From Pseudomonadota bacterium (GTDB lineage Bacteria; Pseudomonadota; Alphaproteobacteria; Rhizobiales; Afifellaceae), in contig JAEZEK010000240.1 of the NCBI GenBank assembly GCA_023417735.1, positions 1 through 18,000 of the forward strand: a stretch of 18,000 nucleotides of DNA. Reading direction: 5' to 3'. Under the pieces are notes generated by a model, which saw nothing but the letters and a program-made list of their open reading frames with translations, was not told the DNA's origin and made no database searches. A program made the position numbers and the translations under genes. Positions within the stretch are counted from its first letter, which is position 1; every line of letters begins with the position of its first letter. Positions 1 through 7,292 of the stretch are shown piece by piece.

Positions 1-434
1 GCTTCGTGCTCACGCTCTCCACGCGCGAGCAGCACATCCGCCGCGACAAGGCGACGTCCAACATCTGCACCAATTCCGGCCTGTGCGCGCTCGCCTTCAC
101 CATCCACATGACCCTTCTCGGCGAGAAGGGGCTGAGGGAGCTCGCGACCGCCAACCACGTCCGCGCCTGCCGCACGGCCGACGCGCTCTCGCGGATCCCG
201 GGCGTCGAGGTGCTGAACGAGAGCTTCTTCAACGAATTCACGGTGCGGCTGCCGAAGCCGGCGGCGCCGGTCGTCGACGCGCTCGCGGCCCGCGGCATCG
301 TCGCCGGCCTGCCCGTCTCGCGGCTGGAGCCTGCCCGGCCGGAACTCGCGAACCTCCTCCTGGTCGCCGCCACGGAGACGGCGATCGACGAGGACGTGGC
401 CCGTTACGCCGAGGCGCTCGAGGAGGCGCTCTGA
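1..434 (+). CDS. gcvPA: Glycine dehydrogenase (decarboxylating) subunit 1, 3' end only
   Basis: This is the C-terminal part (about 143 residues) of the first subunit of a split P-protein. P-protein is the pyridoxal-phosphate glycine decarboxylase of the glycine cleavage system, which passes the aminomethyl group to lipoyl-GcvH in the cytoplasm. The visible segment has the family signature [20 protein letters not shown], followed by the C-terminal small domain. The frame is open to the left window edge, so the true start lies outside; the GTG at position 6 is an internal valine. The stop TGA at 432-434 is 3 bases before the gcvPB start, so the two subunits are almost certainly cotranscribed. 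Identification is by recalled family signature and by the adjacent gcvPB. Confidence 0.93.
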   Translation, partial: FVLTLSTREQHIRRDKATSNICTNSGLCALAFTIHMTLLGEKGLRELATANHVRACRTADALSRIPGVEVLNESFFNEFTVRLPKPAAPVVDALAARGIVAGLPVSRLEPARPELANLLLVAATETAIDEDVARYAEALEEAL

Positions 435-437
435 GCC

Positions 438-2009
438 ATGCTGAACAGGGACGACCGCCCCACCCGCTCGGCACCGGTCGAGCGCAAGCGCGAGACCTTC
501 ACGGGAAACCGCGCGCTGCAGATCGAGGAGCCGCTCCTCTTCGAGATCGGCCGGACCGACGTCACCGGCGTCGACATCGACGTGCCGGATCATTCCGGCG
601 ACCGGCTCGGCAGCCACCGCCGCAAGGCTCCGATCGGGCTCCCCGCCCTTTCCGAGCCGGAGGCGGTGCGGCACTACGTGCGCCTCAGCCAGAAGAACTA
701 CGCGATCGACACGGGCCTCTATCCGCTCGGCTCGTGCACGATGAAGCACAATCCGCGGCTCAACGAATCCGTCGCGCGGCTGCCCGGCTTCGCCGATCTC
801 CACCCGCTCGCGCCGCAGTCGCTGGTGCAGGGCGCGCTCGAGCTCGTCCACGAGCTCGGCCGCTGGCTGATCGAGATCACCGGCATGCACTCCGTCGCGA
901 TGAGCCCCAAGGCGGGCGCGCACGGCGAGCTCTGCGGCATGATGGCGATCAAGGCCGCGATCCGCGCCCGCGGCGAGGACCGCACCATCGTGCTCGTTCC
1001 GGAATCGGCGCACGGAACGAACCCGGCGACTGCGGCGCTCCTCGGCTTCACGGTCGTGAACGTGCCGGCGCGGGCGGACGGGACGGTTGCGGCCGCGGAG
1101 GTGCGCCGGCTCGCGTCCGATCATCACGGGCACGTCGCCGCGATCATGCTGACGAATCCGAACACCTGCGGCATCTTCGAGCCGGAGGTGTGCGAGATAG
1201 CGGAGGCCGTGCATGCGGCGGGCGGCTATTTCTATTGCGACGGGGCGAACCTCAACGCGATCCTCGGCAAGGTGAAGGCGGGTGCGCTCGGCGTCGACGC
1301 CATGCACATCAACCTCCACAAGACCTTCTCCACCCCCCATGGCGGCGGCGGGCCGGGCGCCGGTCCGGTCGTGCTGTCCGAGGCGCTCGCCCCCTTCGCG
1401 CCCCTGCCGGCGATCGTCCGCGAGGCGGAGGGCTACCGGCTCGTCGAGGATTCCGGCGACGAGGCGGCCCTCAGCCCGTTCGGGCGGATGACCGCCTTCC
1501 ACGGCCAGATGGGCATGTTCGTGCGCGCCTATGCCTGGATGCTCTCGCACGGCTCCGACGGCATGCGGCAGGCCGCGGAGGACGCCGTGCTCAACGCGAA
1601 CTACGTGCGGGCCCGGCTCGAGGACCTGATGACCGTGTCCTTCCCGGACCATCCGGCCATGCACGAGGCGCTGTTCGACGACCGCTTCCTGGACGGCACG
1701 GGCGTCACGACGCTCGACTTCGCCAAGGCGATGATCGACGAGGGTTTCCACCCGATGACGGTCTATTTCCCGCTCGTCGTGCATGGCGCGATGCTCGTGG
1801 AGCCTACGGAATCGGAATCGCGGGCGAGCCTCGACGTATTCGTCGCGACGTTGCGCGACCTCGTGATGGCCGCAAAGCGGGGCGACACTGAACGCTTCAA
1901 GGACGCGCCCCGCTTCGCGCCACGCCGGCGGCTCGACGAGACGCGGGCGGCGCGCCAGCCTGTCCTCAAATGGTCGCCGCCCGAGCCGATCGGAGAGGCG
2001 GCGCAATAG
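438..2009 (+). CDS. gcvPB: Glycine dehydrogenase (decarboxylating) subunit 2
   Basis: This is the second, PLP-binding subunit of the split glycine decarboxylase. The 523 residues match the usual length of GcvPB (about 480-525). The PLP-anchoring lysine is K295 in the NLHKTFSTPHGGGGPGAGP motif; the glycine-rich run after it is typical of P-protein. Other recognisable family segments are YPLGSCTMKHNPR near residue 98 and NTCGIFE near residue 238. The ATG at 438 follows the gcvPA stop by 3 bases, and an AGGAGG at 421-426, inside the end of gcvPA, could serve as a somewhat distant ribosome site (11 bases). It acts with gcvPA, gcvH and gcvT; the latter two are presumably upstream of the window. 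Many alphaproteobacteria carry a fused GcvP instead, so the split form is a lineage marker. Confidence 0.96.
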   Translation: MLNRDDRPTRSAPVERKRETFTGNRALQIEEPLLFEIGRTDVTGVDIDVPDHSGDRLGSHRRKAPIGLPALSEPEAVRHYVRLSQKNYAIDTGLYPLGSCTMKHNPRLNESVARLPGFADLHPLAPQSLVQGALELVHELGRWLIEITGMHSVAMSPKAGAHGELCGMMAIKAAIRARGEDRTIVLVPESAHGTNPATAALLGFTVVNVPARADGTVAAAEVRRLASDHHGHVAAIMLTNPNTCGIFEPEVCEIAEAVHAAGGYFYCDGANLNAILGKVKAGALGVDAMHINLHKTFSTPHGGGGPGAGPVVLSEALAPFAPLPAIVREAEGYRLVEDSGDEAALSPFGRMTAFHGQMGMFVRAYAWMLSHGSDGMRQAAEDAVLNANYVRARLEDLMTVSFPDHPAMHEALFDDRFLDGTGVTTLDFAKAMIDEGFHPMTVYFPLVVHGAMLVEPTESESRASLDVFVATLRDLVMAAKRGDTERFKDAPRFAPRRRLDETRAARQPVLKWSPPEPIGEAAQ

Positions 2010-2017
2010 GAGACCTG

Positions 2018-2239
2018 ATGGACGGAATCCCGGAGACATCCGAGATCCTCGCGACGATCGCCCGGCTCGAGGGCGCCTTCGAGGACCATCCGGACCCCGA
2101 GGTGCGCCGCCTCCACGCGCTCTATCTGAAGCTTTGCCGGCGCTTCGAGGAGGACCTCGGCGACGCCCGCGACCGCGCCCTCTCCCGCGCCGCTGTCCTC
2201 ATGCTGATCCGGCTGCAGGAGGAAGGCGCGGGGGACTAG
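2018..2239 (+). CDS. Small hypothetical protein downstream of gcvPB
   Basis: This encodes a 73-residue protein that I do not recognise. It is charged and predicted mostly helical by eye, with heptad-like Leu/Ile/Ala spacing around residues 10-65 (for example LHALYLKLCRRFEEDL) and no signal peptide or membrane segment. The ATG at 2018 is chosen over an earlier in-frame start at 1970 because AGGAG at 2008-2012 sits 5 bases upstream of it; that ribosome site overlaps the gcvPB stop codon, so translation is probably coupled to gcvPB. A longer version would overlap gcvPB by 40 bases and add an Arg/Gly-rich stretch typical of shadow reading. The position in the gcv transcript suggests coexpression with glycine cleavage, but nothing in the sequence shows a function. 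Confidence 0.68.
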   Translation: MDGIPETSEILATIARLEGAFEDHPDPEVRRLHALYLKLCRRFEEDLGDARDRALSRAAVLMLIRLQEEGAGD

Positions 2240-2276
2240 GGTCGGCATTCAGCCGTGAAGCCATGGCGGAGGCTCG

Positions 2277-2294
2277 GCCGGCAGGCGCGCCGGC
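2277..2294. terminator. Possible bidirectional hairpin between convergent genes
   Basis: Two copies of GCCGGC separated by 6 bases can pair as a 6-bp GC-only stem. It lies in the 56-base gap between the stop of the small gcv-linked gene (2239) and the stop of the minus-strand membrane protein (2296), where a shared terminator is expected. There is no T-run on either strand, so it is not a classical intrinsic terminator. GC-rich self-complementary hexamers are common at this base composition. Confidence 0.3.
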
Positions 2295-2295
2295 T

Positions 2296-3129
2296 CTATT
2301 GCGCCGCGTGCGAGAACGTCTCCGCCTTGAGCTCCGAAATGTTGCCGCGCAACGTGCCGCCCAGCGCCCAGTAGAACTGCTGGGCGACGGTCGGCACGGT
2401 TTCGATCGCCACTCCAATCGCCTTCGTGTCGGGCTCGAGCCGAATTTCGGCCGAGCGGCCGGCGGCATTCAAGGTCACGAGTTCGGTATCGCTCGGCACC
2501 CAGATCGAGCAGTTCGTTCCCGAGACGATCGGACAGGCCGCCTGCACATTCTCCCCTTCCGCGCCGCCCGCCTCGATATTCAGGTTGCCCCCGCCGCTGA
2601 TCGCGGCAGCGTTCCGAACGTCGATCATCACCTGGATCTCGGTGCCCGCCCCCGCAGGAGCCCTGGTCGGACGATCCGTATCCGCCGCGGCGGCCGGCGC
2701 GACCGCGGCTTGGGCAAAGGCCGTGCTCGCGAACAGCCCGGTCGGACCCGCCCGCGAAGCCGCCTCCGATTCGGCTGCACTCCTGGTCTTCTGGCCCGCT
2801 TCCACGCCGATCGAGACATTCGCGATTAAGGCAGGGGCCATCATCGCGGCGATGAAGTACTGCCTCGCATTCCGATCGGCGGTGGCGACGGAAGTTGCGA
2901 GCCCCAGCACCGCAAAGATGCCAAGCCCCATCCAGACCCCCAGCGCGGGAATGGCAGCCTCCTTGCCGTCCAGCCCCGCCGTCGCCAGTTGCGCGGCGAT
3001 CCGAACGAGGAAGGGCGCGGCTCCTCCGATGAGAGCCACGAAGACGAGAATGAGAATGGGATGGGCTTCTGCGGGGGCGCCCCGCAGCGGAATTCGTCCA
3101 TCCGGGACATCGACAGGAACATGTGTCAT
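2296..3129 (-). CDS. Hypothetical membrane-anchored protein with C-terminal soluble domain
   Basis: This 277-residue protein is not one I can assign to a named family. The N-terminal third has three hydrophobic stretches, about residues 24-47, 60-82 and 91-108, so it looks like a multi-span membrane anchor. Residues 112-162 form an Ala/Pro/Thr-rich linker, with a second hydrophobic AFAQAAVAPAAAA patch at 137-149. Residues 163-277 look like a beta-rich soluble domain with two cysteines (C199, C207) that could form a disulfide. The minus strand is the real one here because it gives membrane-like and folded-domain composition, while the overlapping frames read as Arg- or Ser/Ala-rich shadows. 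The ATG at 3127-3129 follows a G-rich tract (GGGGG, 6 bases upstream). It is downstream of the 2H phosphoesterase on the same strand, after a 72-base AT-rich gap that probably holds its own promoter. Confidence 0.8.
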   Translation of the reverse strand: MTHVPVDVPDGRIPLRGAPAEAHPILILVFVALIGGAAPFLVRIAAQLATAGLDGKEAAIPALGVWMGLGIFAVLGLATSVATADRNARQYFIAAMMAPALIANVSIGVEAGQKTRSAAESEAASRAGPTGLFASTAFAQAAVAPAAAADTDRPTRAPAGAGTEIQVMIDVRNAAAISGGGNLNIEAGGAEGENVQAACPIVSGTNCSIWVPSDTELVTLNAAGRSAEIRLEPDTKAIGVAIETVPTVAQQFYWALGGTLRGNISELKAETFSHAAQ

Positions 3130-3201
3130 GGCTTGCCCCCAACATCTTAGGACAAGTTCTGGTTTATCATGTTCCTCTAAGTAACTCCAGATTGCATTCC
3201 C
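3130..3201 (-). promoter_or_regulatory. AT-rich leader, likely promoter region of the membrane protein gene
   Basis: This 72-base gap is far richer in A and T than the surrounding DNA, which is usual for a promoter in a GC-rich genome. Reading the minus strand it contains GGAACATGATAAACC; GATAAA resembles a -10 box, but no good -35 box is placed 16-18 bases before it. The GGAAC recalls the EcfG -35 element, but no CGTT follows at 16-18 bases, so I do not call it an EcfG site. Confidence 0.35.
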
Positions 3202-3732
3202 TCAGCCCCCGAACCGGAACAGCTGCACGCTTTCCCAGGGGCCGCCCGCGTAACGCCAGAGATGCAGGCCGACGCCCTTCACGGGGAAGGCCCGGAAGCC
3301 GGCTGCGAGCTCCCGCTGAAGGCGCTCCGCCTCCTTTGGCGAGACCTTGTTCTGGATCGTGACGTGCGGCCGGAAGCCGACGCGGTCCTGGTCGACGAGC
3401 CAGTGGGACCATTCGGCGGCGAGCCCGTTGCGCAGCGAGGCGAGCTGCGGCGACTCCAGGAAGTACGCGACCCCCGTCCCGATCGCCTTCACGGCCGCCG
3501 CACGGAGATCGAACGGCCGCTGACTGCCCGCGACGGCCCGGAGGAGGGCCTTGATCTCGCGGCTGCGATCCCCCGGCAGCTGGTGAAACAACGTGATGTG
3601 CGCCGGCACCTGGTTTCGGTCCGGCGGATAATGCTGCCGCCTGAGTGCATCGAGGCGGGCGAAGGACTCGCCGTCCATCTCGAGCGTGAGGACGAACGGC
3701 CTGGTGCCGTTCAGACCAGGTCCGGCGACCAT
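3202..3732 (-). CDS. 2H phosphoesterase / 2'-5' RNA ligase-like protein
   Basis: This 176-residue protein has the two HxT motifs that define the 2H phosphoesterase fold: H45-x-T47 (AHITLFH) and H123-x-T125 (RPHVTIQ). The length is usual for bacterial LigT/ThpR-like members. These enzymes act on 2',3'-cyclic phosphate or 2'-5' linked RNA ends; the true substrate of this one cannot be read from sequence. The ATG at 3730-3732 lies 22 bases inside the upstream HAD gene (stop at 3711-3713), so the two are probably translationally coupled. No later in-frame ATG would preserve the N-terminal strand. Pairing of a HAD phosphatase and a 2H phosphoesterase suggests, but does not show, a shared role in phosphate-ester or nucleotide repair. 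Confidence 0.88.
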   Translation of the reverse strand: MVAGPGLNGTRPFVLTLEMDGESFARLDALRRQHYPPDRNQVPAHITLFHQLPGDRSREIKALLRAVAGSQRPFDLRAAAVKAIGTGVAYFLESPQLASLRNGLAAEWSHWLVDQDRVGFRPHVTIQNKVSPKEAERLQRELAAGFRAFPVKGVGLHLWRYAGGPWESVQLFRFGG

Positions 3733-4400
3733 TCTCTGAGCGCTTCGACGGTGGCCGGAAGCTCGGACAGCCGGCGGACGACGGTCAGCGCGCCCGCGTC
3801 CATCAAAGCCTCGGAGTGCCCCGGCCAGCTGTGCGAGGCCCCGACGAAGCCGATGACGCGCATGCCGGCGGCGACCGCGCCGGCGATACCGGACACGGAA
3901 TCCTCGACGACGATCGCATCGGCGGGATCGGTCTCGAGCACGGCAGCTGCATGCAGGAAGACGTCGGGAGCGGGCTTGCCGCGGCCGTCGCCGACTTCGC
4001 GAGCCGAGAACACGTACGGCCGGAAGCGATCGTAGAGCCCGGCCACCTCGAGCGTCATGCGCAACCGCTCCGGGCGGGAGTTGGAGCAGATGCAGCGCGG
4101 CCAGTCCAGTCGGTCGAGCATTGCGTCGGCGCCCCGGACGGGGACGGCCTCGCGCTCGAGCCGGCTGTCCGTTTCCTCCTCCGCGCGCCGGACGAGCGCG
4201 TCCGGAATGCCGCGCCCGAGTTCCTCGCCGGCGATCTCGAAGATGCGCTCGGTCGTGAGGCCGGCGAAGCGGTGGGCGACCTCCTCAGCCGTGATGGGAT
4301 AGCCGGCCTCGCTGAGGATCTCGGCGTCGACGCGGGCGGCGATGATCTCGGAATCGACGAGGACACCGTCGCAATCGAATATGACGAGCATGCGCGCCAC
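3711..4400 (-). CDS. HAD superfamily (subfamily IA) phosphatase
   Basis: This is a 229-residue HAD hydrolase with all four catalytic motifs in order: motif I FDCDGVLVDSE with nucleophile D9 and acid/base D11, motif II serine S106 in CSNSRPE, motif III lysine K142 in RGKPAPD, and motif IV VVEDSVSG with E166 and D167. The helical cap falls between motifs I and II. It resembles phosphoglycolate phosphatase, beta-phosphoglucomutase and 6-phosphogluconate phosphatase-type proteins, and the substrate cannot be set from sequence. The first start is GTG (4398-4400), giving MARMLVIFDCDG; an ATG three codons later (4389-4391) gives the more typical MLVIFDCDG and may be the real one. Neither has a clear ribosome site. 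It is divergent from thrC across 203 bases and overlaps the 2H gene downstream. Confidence 0.92.
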   Translation of the reverse strand: MARMLVIFDCDGVLVDSEIIAARVDAEILSEAGYPITAEEVAHRFAGLTTERIFEIAGEELGRGIPDALVRRAEEETDSRLEREAVPVRGADAMLDRLDWPRCICSNSRPERLRMTLEVAGLYDRFRPYVFSAREVGDGRGKPAPDVFLHAAAVLETDPADAIVVEDSVSGIAGAVAAGMRVIGFVGASHSWPGHSEALMDAGALTVVRRLSELPATVEALREWSPDLV

Positions 4401-4550
4401 TTAGGGCCGCGGGTGTCGCGGCACAAGCGGCGCGCCCGGGCGCCGTGATCTCCGTGTTCCGCCATCACGAGTCCCGATCGCGCCGGATGCGGCGAGCCGG
4501 CGCCCGCCCGGACTGGTCCCGGACTGGCCGCCCGCGCGACATGCTCGCGC

Positions 4551-4579
4551 TTGCCGCTCGGCGGGCCCGGCGATAGTGT
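4551..4579 (+). promoter_or_regulatory. Candidate sigma-70 type promoter for thrC
   Basis: TTGCCG at 4551-4556 and TAGTGT at 4574-4579 are separated by 17 bases. They match the sigma-70 consensus at 4 of 6 and 3 of 6 positions. Transcription would begin near 4586, giving a leader of about 20 bases that contains the GAGGAG ribosome site. The rest of the 203-base gap (4401-4603) shows no other recognisable element. This is pattern matching by eye only. Confidence 0.3.
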
Positions 4580-4593
4580 CCGCTCCTTCGATC

Positions 4594-4609
4594 GAGGAGC
4601 GAAGTGTTG
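4594..4609 (+). promoter_or_regulatory. Ribosome binding site and two competing thrC starts
   Basis: GAGGAG occupies 4594-4599. A GTG at 4604 lies 4 bases downstream and a TTG at 4607 lies 7 bases downstream, in the same frame. The TTG start would give MRYVSTRGEAP, which matches the family N-terminus (commonly MKYVSTRG-like) more closely than the MLRYVSTRG given by GTG, and has the better spacing. The two proteins differ by one residue. Confidence 0.55.
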
Positions 4610-6013
4610 CGCTACGTTTCCACCCGCGGGGAAGCGCCCGTTCTCGGATTCCGCGACGTCGTTCTGACGGGGCTCGCGCGCGACGGCGGGCTCTACGTGC
4701 CGGAAGCCTGGCCCCGCCTGACGCCGGAGGAGATCGCCGACCTCGCCGGCCTGCCCTATGCGGAGGTCGCCGCCCGGATCATCGGCCGGTTCACCGGCGG
4801 CGAGATCGACCAGGGCACGCTGCGGCGGATCCTTGAGGACGCCTACGGCACCTTCCGGCACAAGGCGGTCGCGCCGTTCGTCCAGGTCGCCCCGAACCAT
4901 TTCGTGCTGGAGCTCTTTCACGGCCCGACGCTCGCCTTCAAGGACGTCGCCATGCAGGTGCTCGCGCGCCTGATGGACCATTGCCTCGCCGAGCGCGGTG
5001 CGCGGGCGACGATCGTCGCCGCGACGTGGGGCGACACCGGCGGCGCGGCGATGGAGGCGTTCCGCGGCCGCGAGCGCATCGACATAGCCATCCTCTTCCC
5101 CGACGGCCGTGTCTCGCCGGTCCAGCGCCGGCAGATGACGACCGCCGACGACGAGAATGTCAGCGCCATCGCGGTGAAGGGCACGTTCGACGCCGCCCAG
5201 GCGCTCGTGAAGGCGATGTTCAACGACTTCGCCTTCCGCGACCGGGTTTCGCTCGCAGCGGTGAACTCGATCAACTGGGGCCGGATCGTTGCGCAGGCGG
5301 TCTACTACTTCTATGCCGCAGTGGCGCTCGGCGCGCCCCACCGGCCGGTCGCGTTCACCGTGCCGACCGGCAATTTCGGCAACGTCTTCGCCGGTTACGT
5401 GGCGCACAGGATGGGGCTCCCGATCGCGAAGCTGGTCGTCGCGACGAACGTCAACGACATCCTCGACCGCACGATCCGGACCGGGCGCTACGAGGTGCGG
5501 GGCGTGACGCCGAGTTCCTCGCCTTCGATGGACATCCAGGTCTCGTCGAACTTCGAGCGGCTGCTCTTCGACGCGGAGGACCGCGAGCCCGGCGATGTCC
5601 GGCGGCTGATGTCGGGGCTGTCGCAGTCCGGGGCCTTCACGCTGGAGCCGCGTGCGCGCGAGGCCATCCGTCCGCTCTTCACCTCCGGCGCCTGCGACGA
5701 GGCCGAAACCGCGGCGACCATCCGGCGCATGCTGCGGGAAACCGGGATGCTGGTCGATCCGCACACCGCCGTCGCCATCACTGTCGCCGAACGCAATCTC
5801 GAGCAGCACGTGCCGATGGTGACGCTCGCCACCGCGCACCCCGCGAAGTTCCCGGAAGCGGTGGAACTTGCGACAGGCCTTCACCCGGAGCTGCCGGACT
5901 GGGCAAGGCCGATCCTGACCAGGCGCGAGCGGTACGAGGTCCTCCCGGCGGAACTCGCGCGGGTCGAGGCGGCGGTCGAGCAGCATTCCCGCGCCGCGCG
6001 CATGGCGGTCTGA
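4604..6013 (+). CDS. thrC: Threonine synthase
   Basis: ThrC converts O-phosphohomoserine to threonine with PLP, the last step of threonine synthesis in the cytoplasm. The 469 residues match the long bacterial/fungal type. The N-terminus has the typical STRGEAPVLGF and ARDGGLYVPE segments; the PLP lysine is K113 in HGPTLAFKDVAMQ; the phosphate-binding region includes VPTGNFGNVFAGY near residue 263; and the C-terminal LATAHPAKFPEA motif near residue 410 is characteristic. The GTG start at 4604 is annotated, though a TTG one codon later is plausible. It is the first gene of a tight run: the M16 peptidase starts 6 bases after its stop. Its pathway partner thrB is about 7.4 kb away on the opposite strand. 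Confidence 0.97.
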   Translation: MLRYVSTRGEAPVLGFRDVVLTGLARDGGLYVPEAWPRLTPEEIADLAGLPYAEVAARIIGRFTGGEIDQGTLRRILEDAYGTFRHKAVAPFVQVAPNHFVLELFHGPTLAFKDVAMQVLARLMDHCLAERGARATIVAATWGDTGGAAMEAFRGRERIDIAILFPDGRVSPVQRRQMTTADDENVSAIAVKGTFDAAQALVKAMFNDFAFRDRVSLAAVNSINWGRIVAQAVYYFYAAVALGAPHRPVAFTVPTGNFGNVFAGYVAHRMGLPIAKLVVATNVNDILDRTIRTGRYEVRGVTPSSSPSMDIQVSSNFERLLFDAEDREPGDVRRLMSGLSQSGAFTLEPRAREAIRPLFTSGACDEAETAATIRRMLRETGMLVDPHTAVAITVAERNLEQHVPMVTLATAHPAKFPEAVELATGLHPELPDWARPILTRRERYEVLPAELARVEAAVEQHSRAARMAV

Positions 6014-6019
6014 CGGCGC

Positions 6020-7288
6020 ATGACGATCGAAGTCTCACGGCTCGCCAACGGCATCACGGTGGTCAGCCATCGCATGCCGCAGCTGGAGAGCGTGGCGCTC
6101 GGCGTCTGGGTCGGCGCCGGCGCGCGCTCCGAGGCCGTGCACGAGCATGGCGTGTCCCACCTCCTCGAGCACATGGCGTTCAAGGGCACGCGGCGGCGCT
6201 CCGCGCGCGAGATCGCGGAGACGATCGAGGCCGTCGGCGGTGAGATGAACGCCGAGACGAGCGTCGATCACACGGCCTATTACGTCCGTGTCCTGAAGGA
6301 GGACGCCCTGCTCGGCCTGGACGTCCTTGCCGACATCCTGACCGGGTCCGTGTTCGATGCGGAGGAACTCACGCGCGAACAGCACGTGATCGCGCAGGAG
6401 ATCGGGGCCGCCCTCGACACGCCCGAGGACATCGTCTTCGACTACTTCCAGGAGGCGGCCTACCCGGGGCAGGCGATCGGCCGCAGCATCCTCGGGACGC
6501 CCGCTTCCGTGAAGGCGCTCGGCCCTGCCGACCTGACGCGCTTCCTGGCGACGCACTACCGCGGCCCGGGCATGGTGGTTTCGGCCGCCGGCGCCGTCGA
6601 CCATGACGCCCTGGTCAAGGCTGCCGAGCGCAACCTGGCCGCGATTCCGGCAGCGTCGGGACCCACGGAGGAGCCCGGCACCTATCGCGGCGGCCAGTGG
6701 CTGAAGCGGAGGAAGCTGCAGGAGGCGCAGATCCTGCTGGGCTTCGAGGCGCCCTCCTTCCGGCACCCCCGCTATCATGCGGCCATGCTCCTGTCGTCGG
6801 TCCTCGGCGGCGGCATGGCCTCGCGCCTGTTCCAGGAGGCGCGGGAGAAGCGCGGGCTCTGCTACTCGATCTACTCGTTTCACTGGCCGTTCACGGACAC
6901 CGGAATCCTCGGGATCCAGGCCGCGACCTCGGAAGCGGACATCGCGGCGCTCGTCCCGGTGATCCTGCGCGAAACGGCGCGGATCGGCGACAGCGTCACG
7001 CAGGCCGAGCTCGACCGCGCGAAGGCGCAGATGCGGGCCGGCCTCCTGATGGCGCTCGAAAGCCCGCTCGCGCGCGCCGGCCAGATGGCGCGCCACGTCC
7101 TCATCTACGGCCGCCCGCTCGAACTCGCCGAGATCGTGGCGGCGATCGACAAGGTCACGCCGGCGGACATCGGCGAGGCGGCAGAGGCGATGCTGAGATC
7201 GCCGCCGACGCTCGCCGGCATCGGTCCGATCAGGCCGCTGCCCGGCGCCGCCGCGATCGCCGACCAGCTCGCCAGGATGGGGGCCTGA
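6020..7288 (+). CDS. M16 family zinc peptidase (mitochondrial processing peptidase-like)
   Basis: This is a 422-residue inverzincin. The inverted zinc motif HxxEH is H47-L-L-E50-H51, and the third metal ligand is E127 (QHVIAQEI), 76 residues after the motif, as expected for the family. The N-terminal strand RLANGITVVSHRMP and the FKGTRRRSAREIAETIEAVGGEMNA segment are typical of the MPP beta-like bacterial proteins. The second half carries the inactive M16 repeat, including LSSVLGGGMASRLFQEAREKRGL. No signal peptide is visible, so it is likely cytoplasmic. It lies 6 bases after thrC and 4 bases before the acetyltransferase, so it is in the same transcript. The thrC-M16 neighbourhood is, from memory, common in alphaproteobacteria, with no proven functional link. 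Confidence 0.94.
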   Translation: MTIEVSRLANGITVVSHRMPQLESVALGVWVGAGARSEAVHEHGVSHLLEHMAFKGTRRRSAREIAETIEAVGGEMNAETSVDHTAYYVRVLKEDALLGLDVLADILTGSVFDAEELTREQHVIAQEIGAALDTPEDIVFDYFQEAAYPGQAIGRSILGTPASVKALGPADLTRFLATHYRGPGMVVSAAGAVDHDALVKAAERNLAAIPAASGPTEEPGTYRGGQWLKRRKLQEAQILLGFEAPSFRHPRYHAAMLLSSVLGGGMASRLFQEAREKRGLCYSIYSFHWPFTDTGILGIQAATSEADIAALVPVILRETARIGDSVTQAELDRAKAQMRAGLLMALESPLARAGQMARHVLIYGRPLELAEIVAAIDKVTPADIGEAAEAMLRSPPTLAGIGPIRPLPGAAAIADQLARMGA

Positions 7289-7292
7289 CGCG

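Noticed and set aside
83..1891. A 602-codon plus-strand open frame overlapping gcvPA and gcvPB
   Set aside because: It is an Arg/Gly/Ala-rich out-of-frame shadow of genes with strong family motifs.
2426..3184. A plus-strand open frame of 252 codons opposite the membrane protein
   Set aside because: It is Ser/Ala/Pro-rich with no ribosome site. The minus-strand reading gives proper hydrophobic helices and a folded-looking domain, so I kept that one.
3130..3201. GGAAC on the minus strand as an EcfG (general stress) promoter
   Set aside because: The required CGTT-like -10 at 16-18 bases is absent.
4055..5986. A 643-codon minus-strand open frame antisense to thrC
   Set aside because: Its composition is Arg/His/Gly-rich and it is antisense to thrC, whose catalytic motifs are intact.
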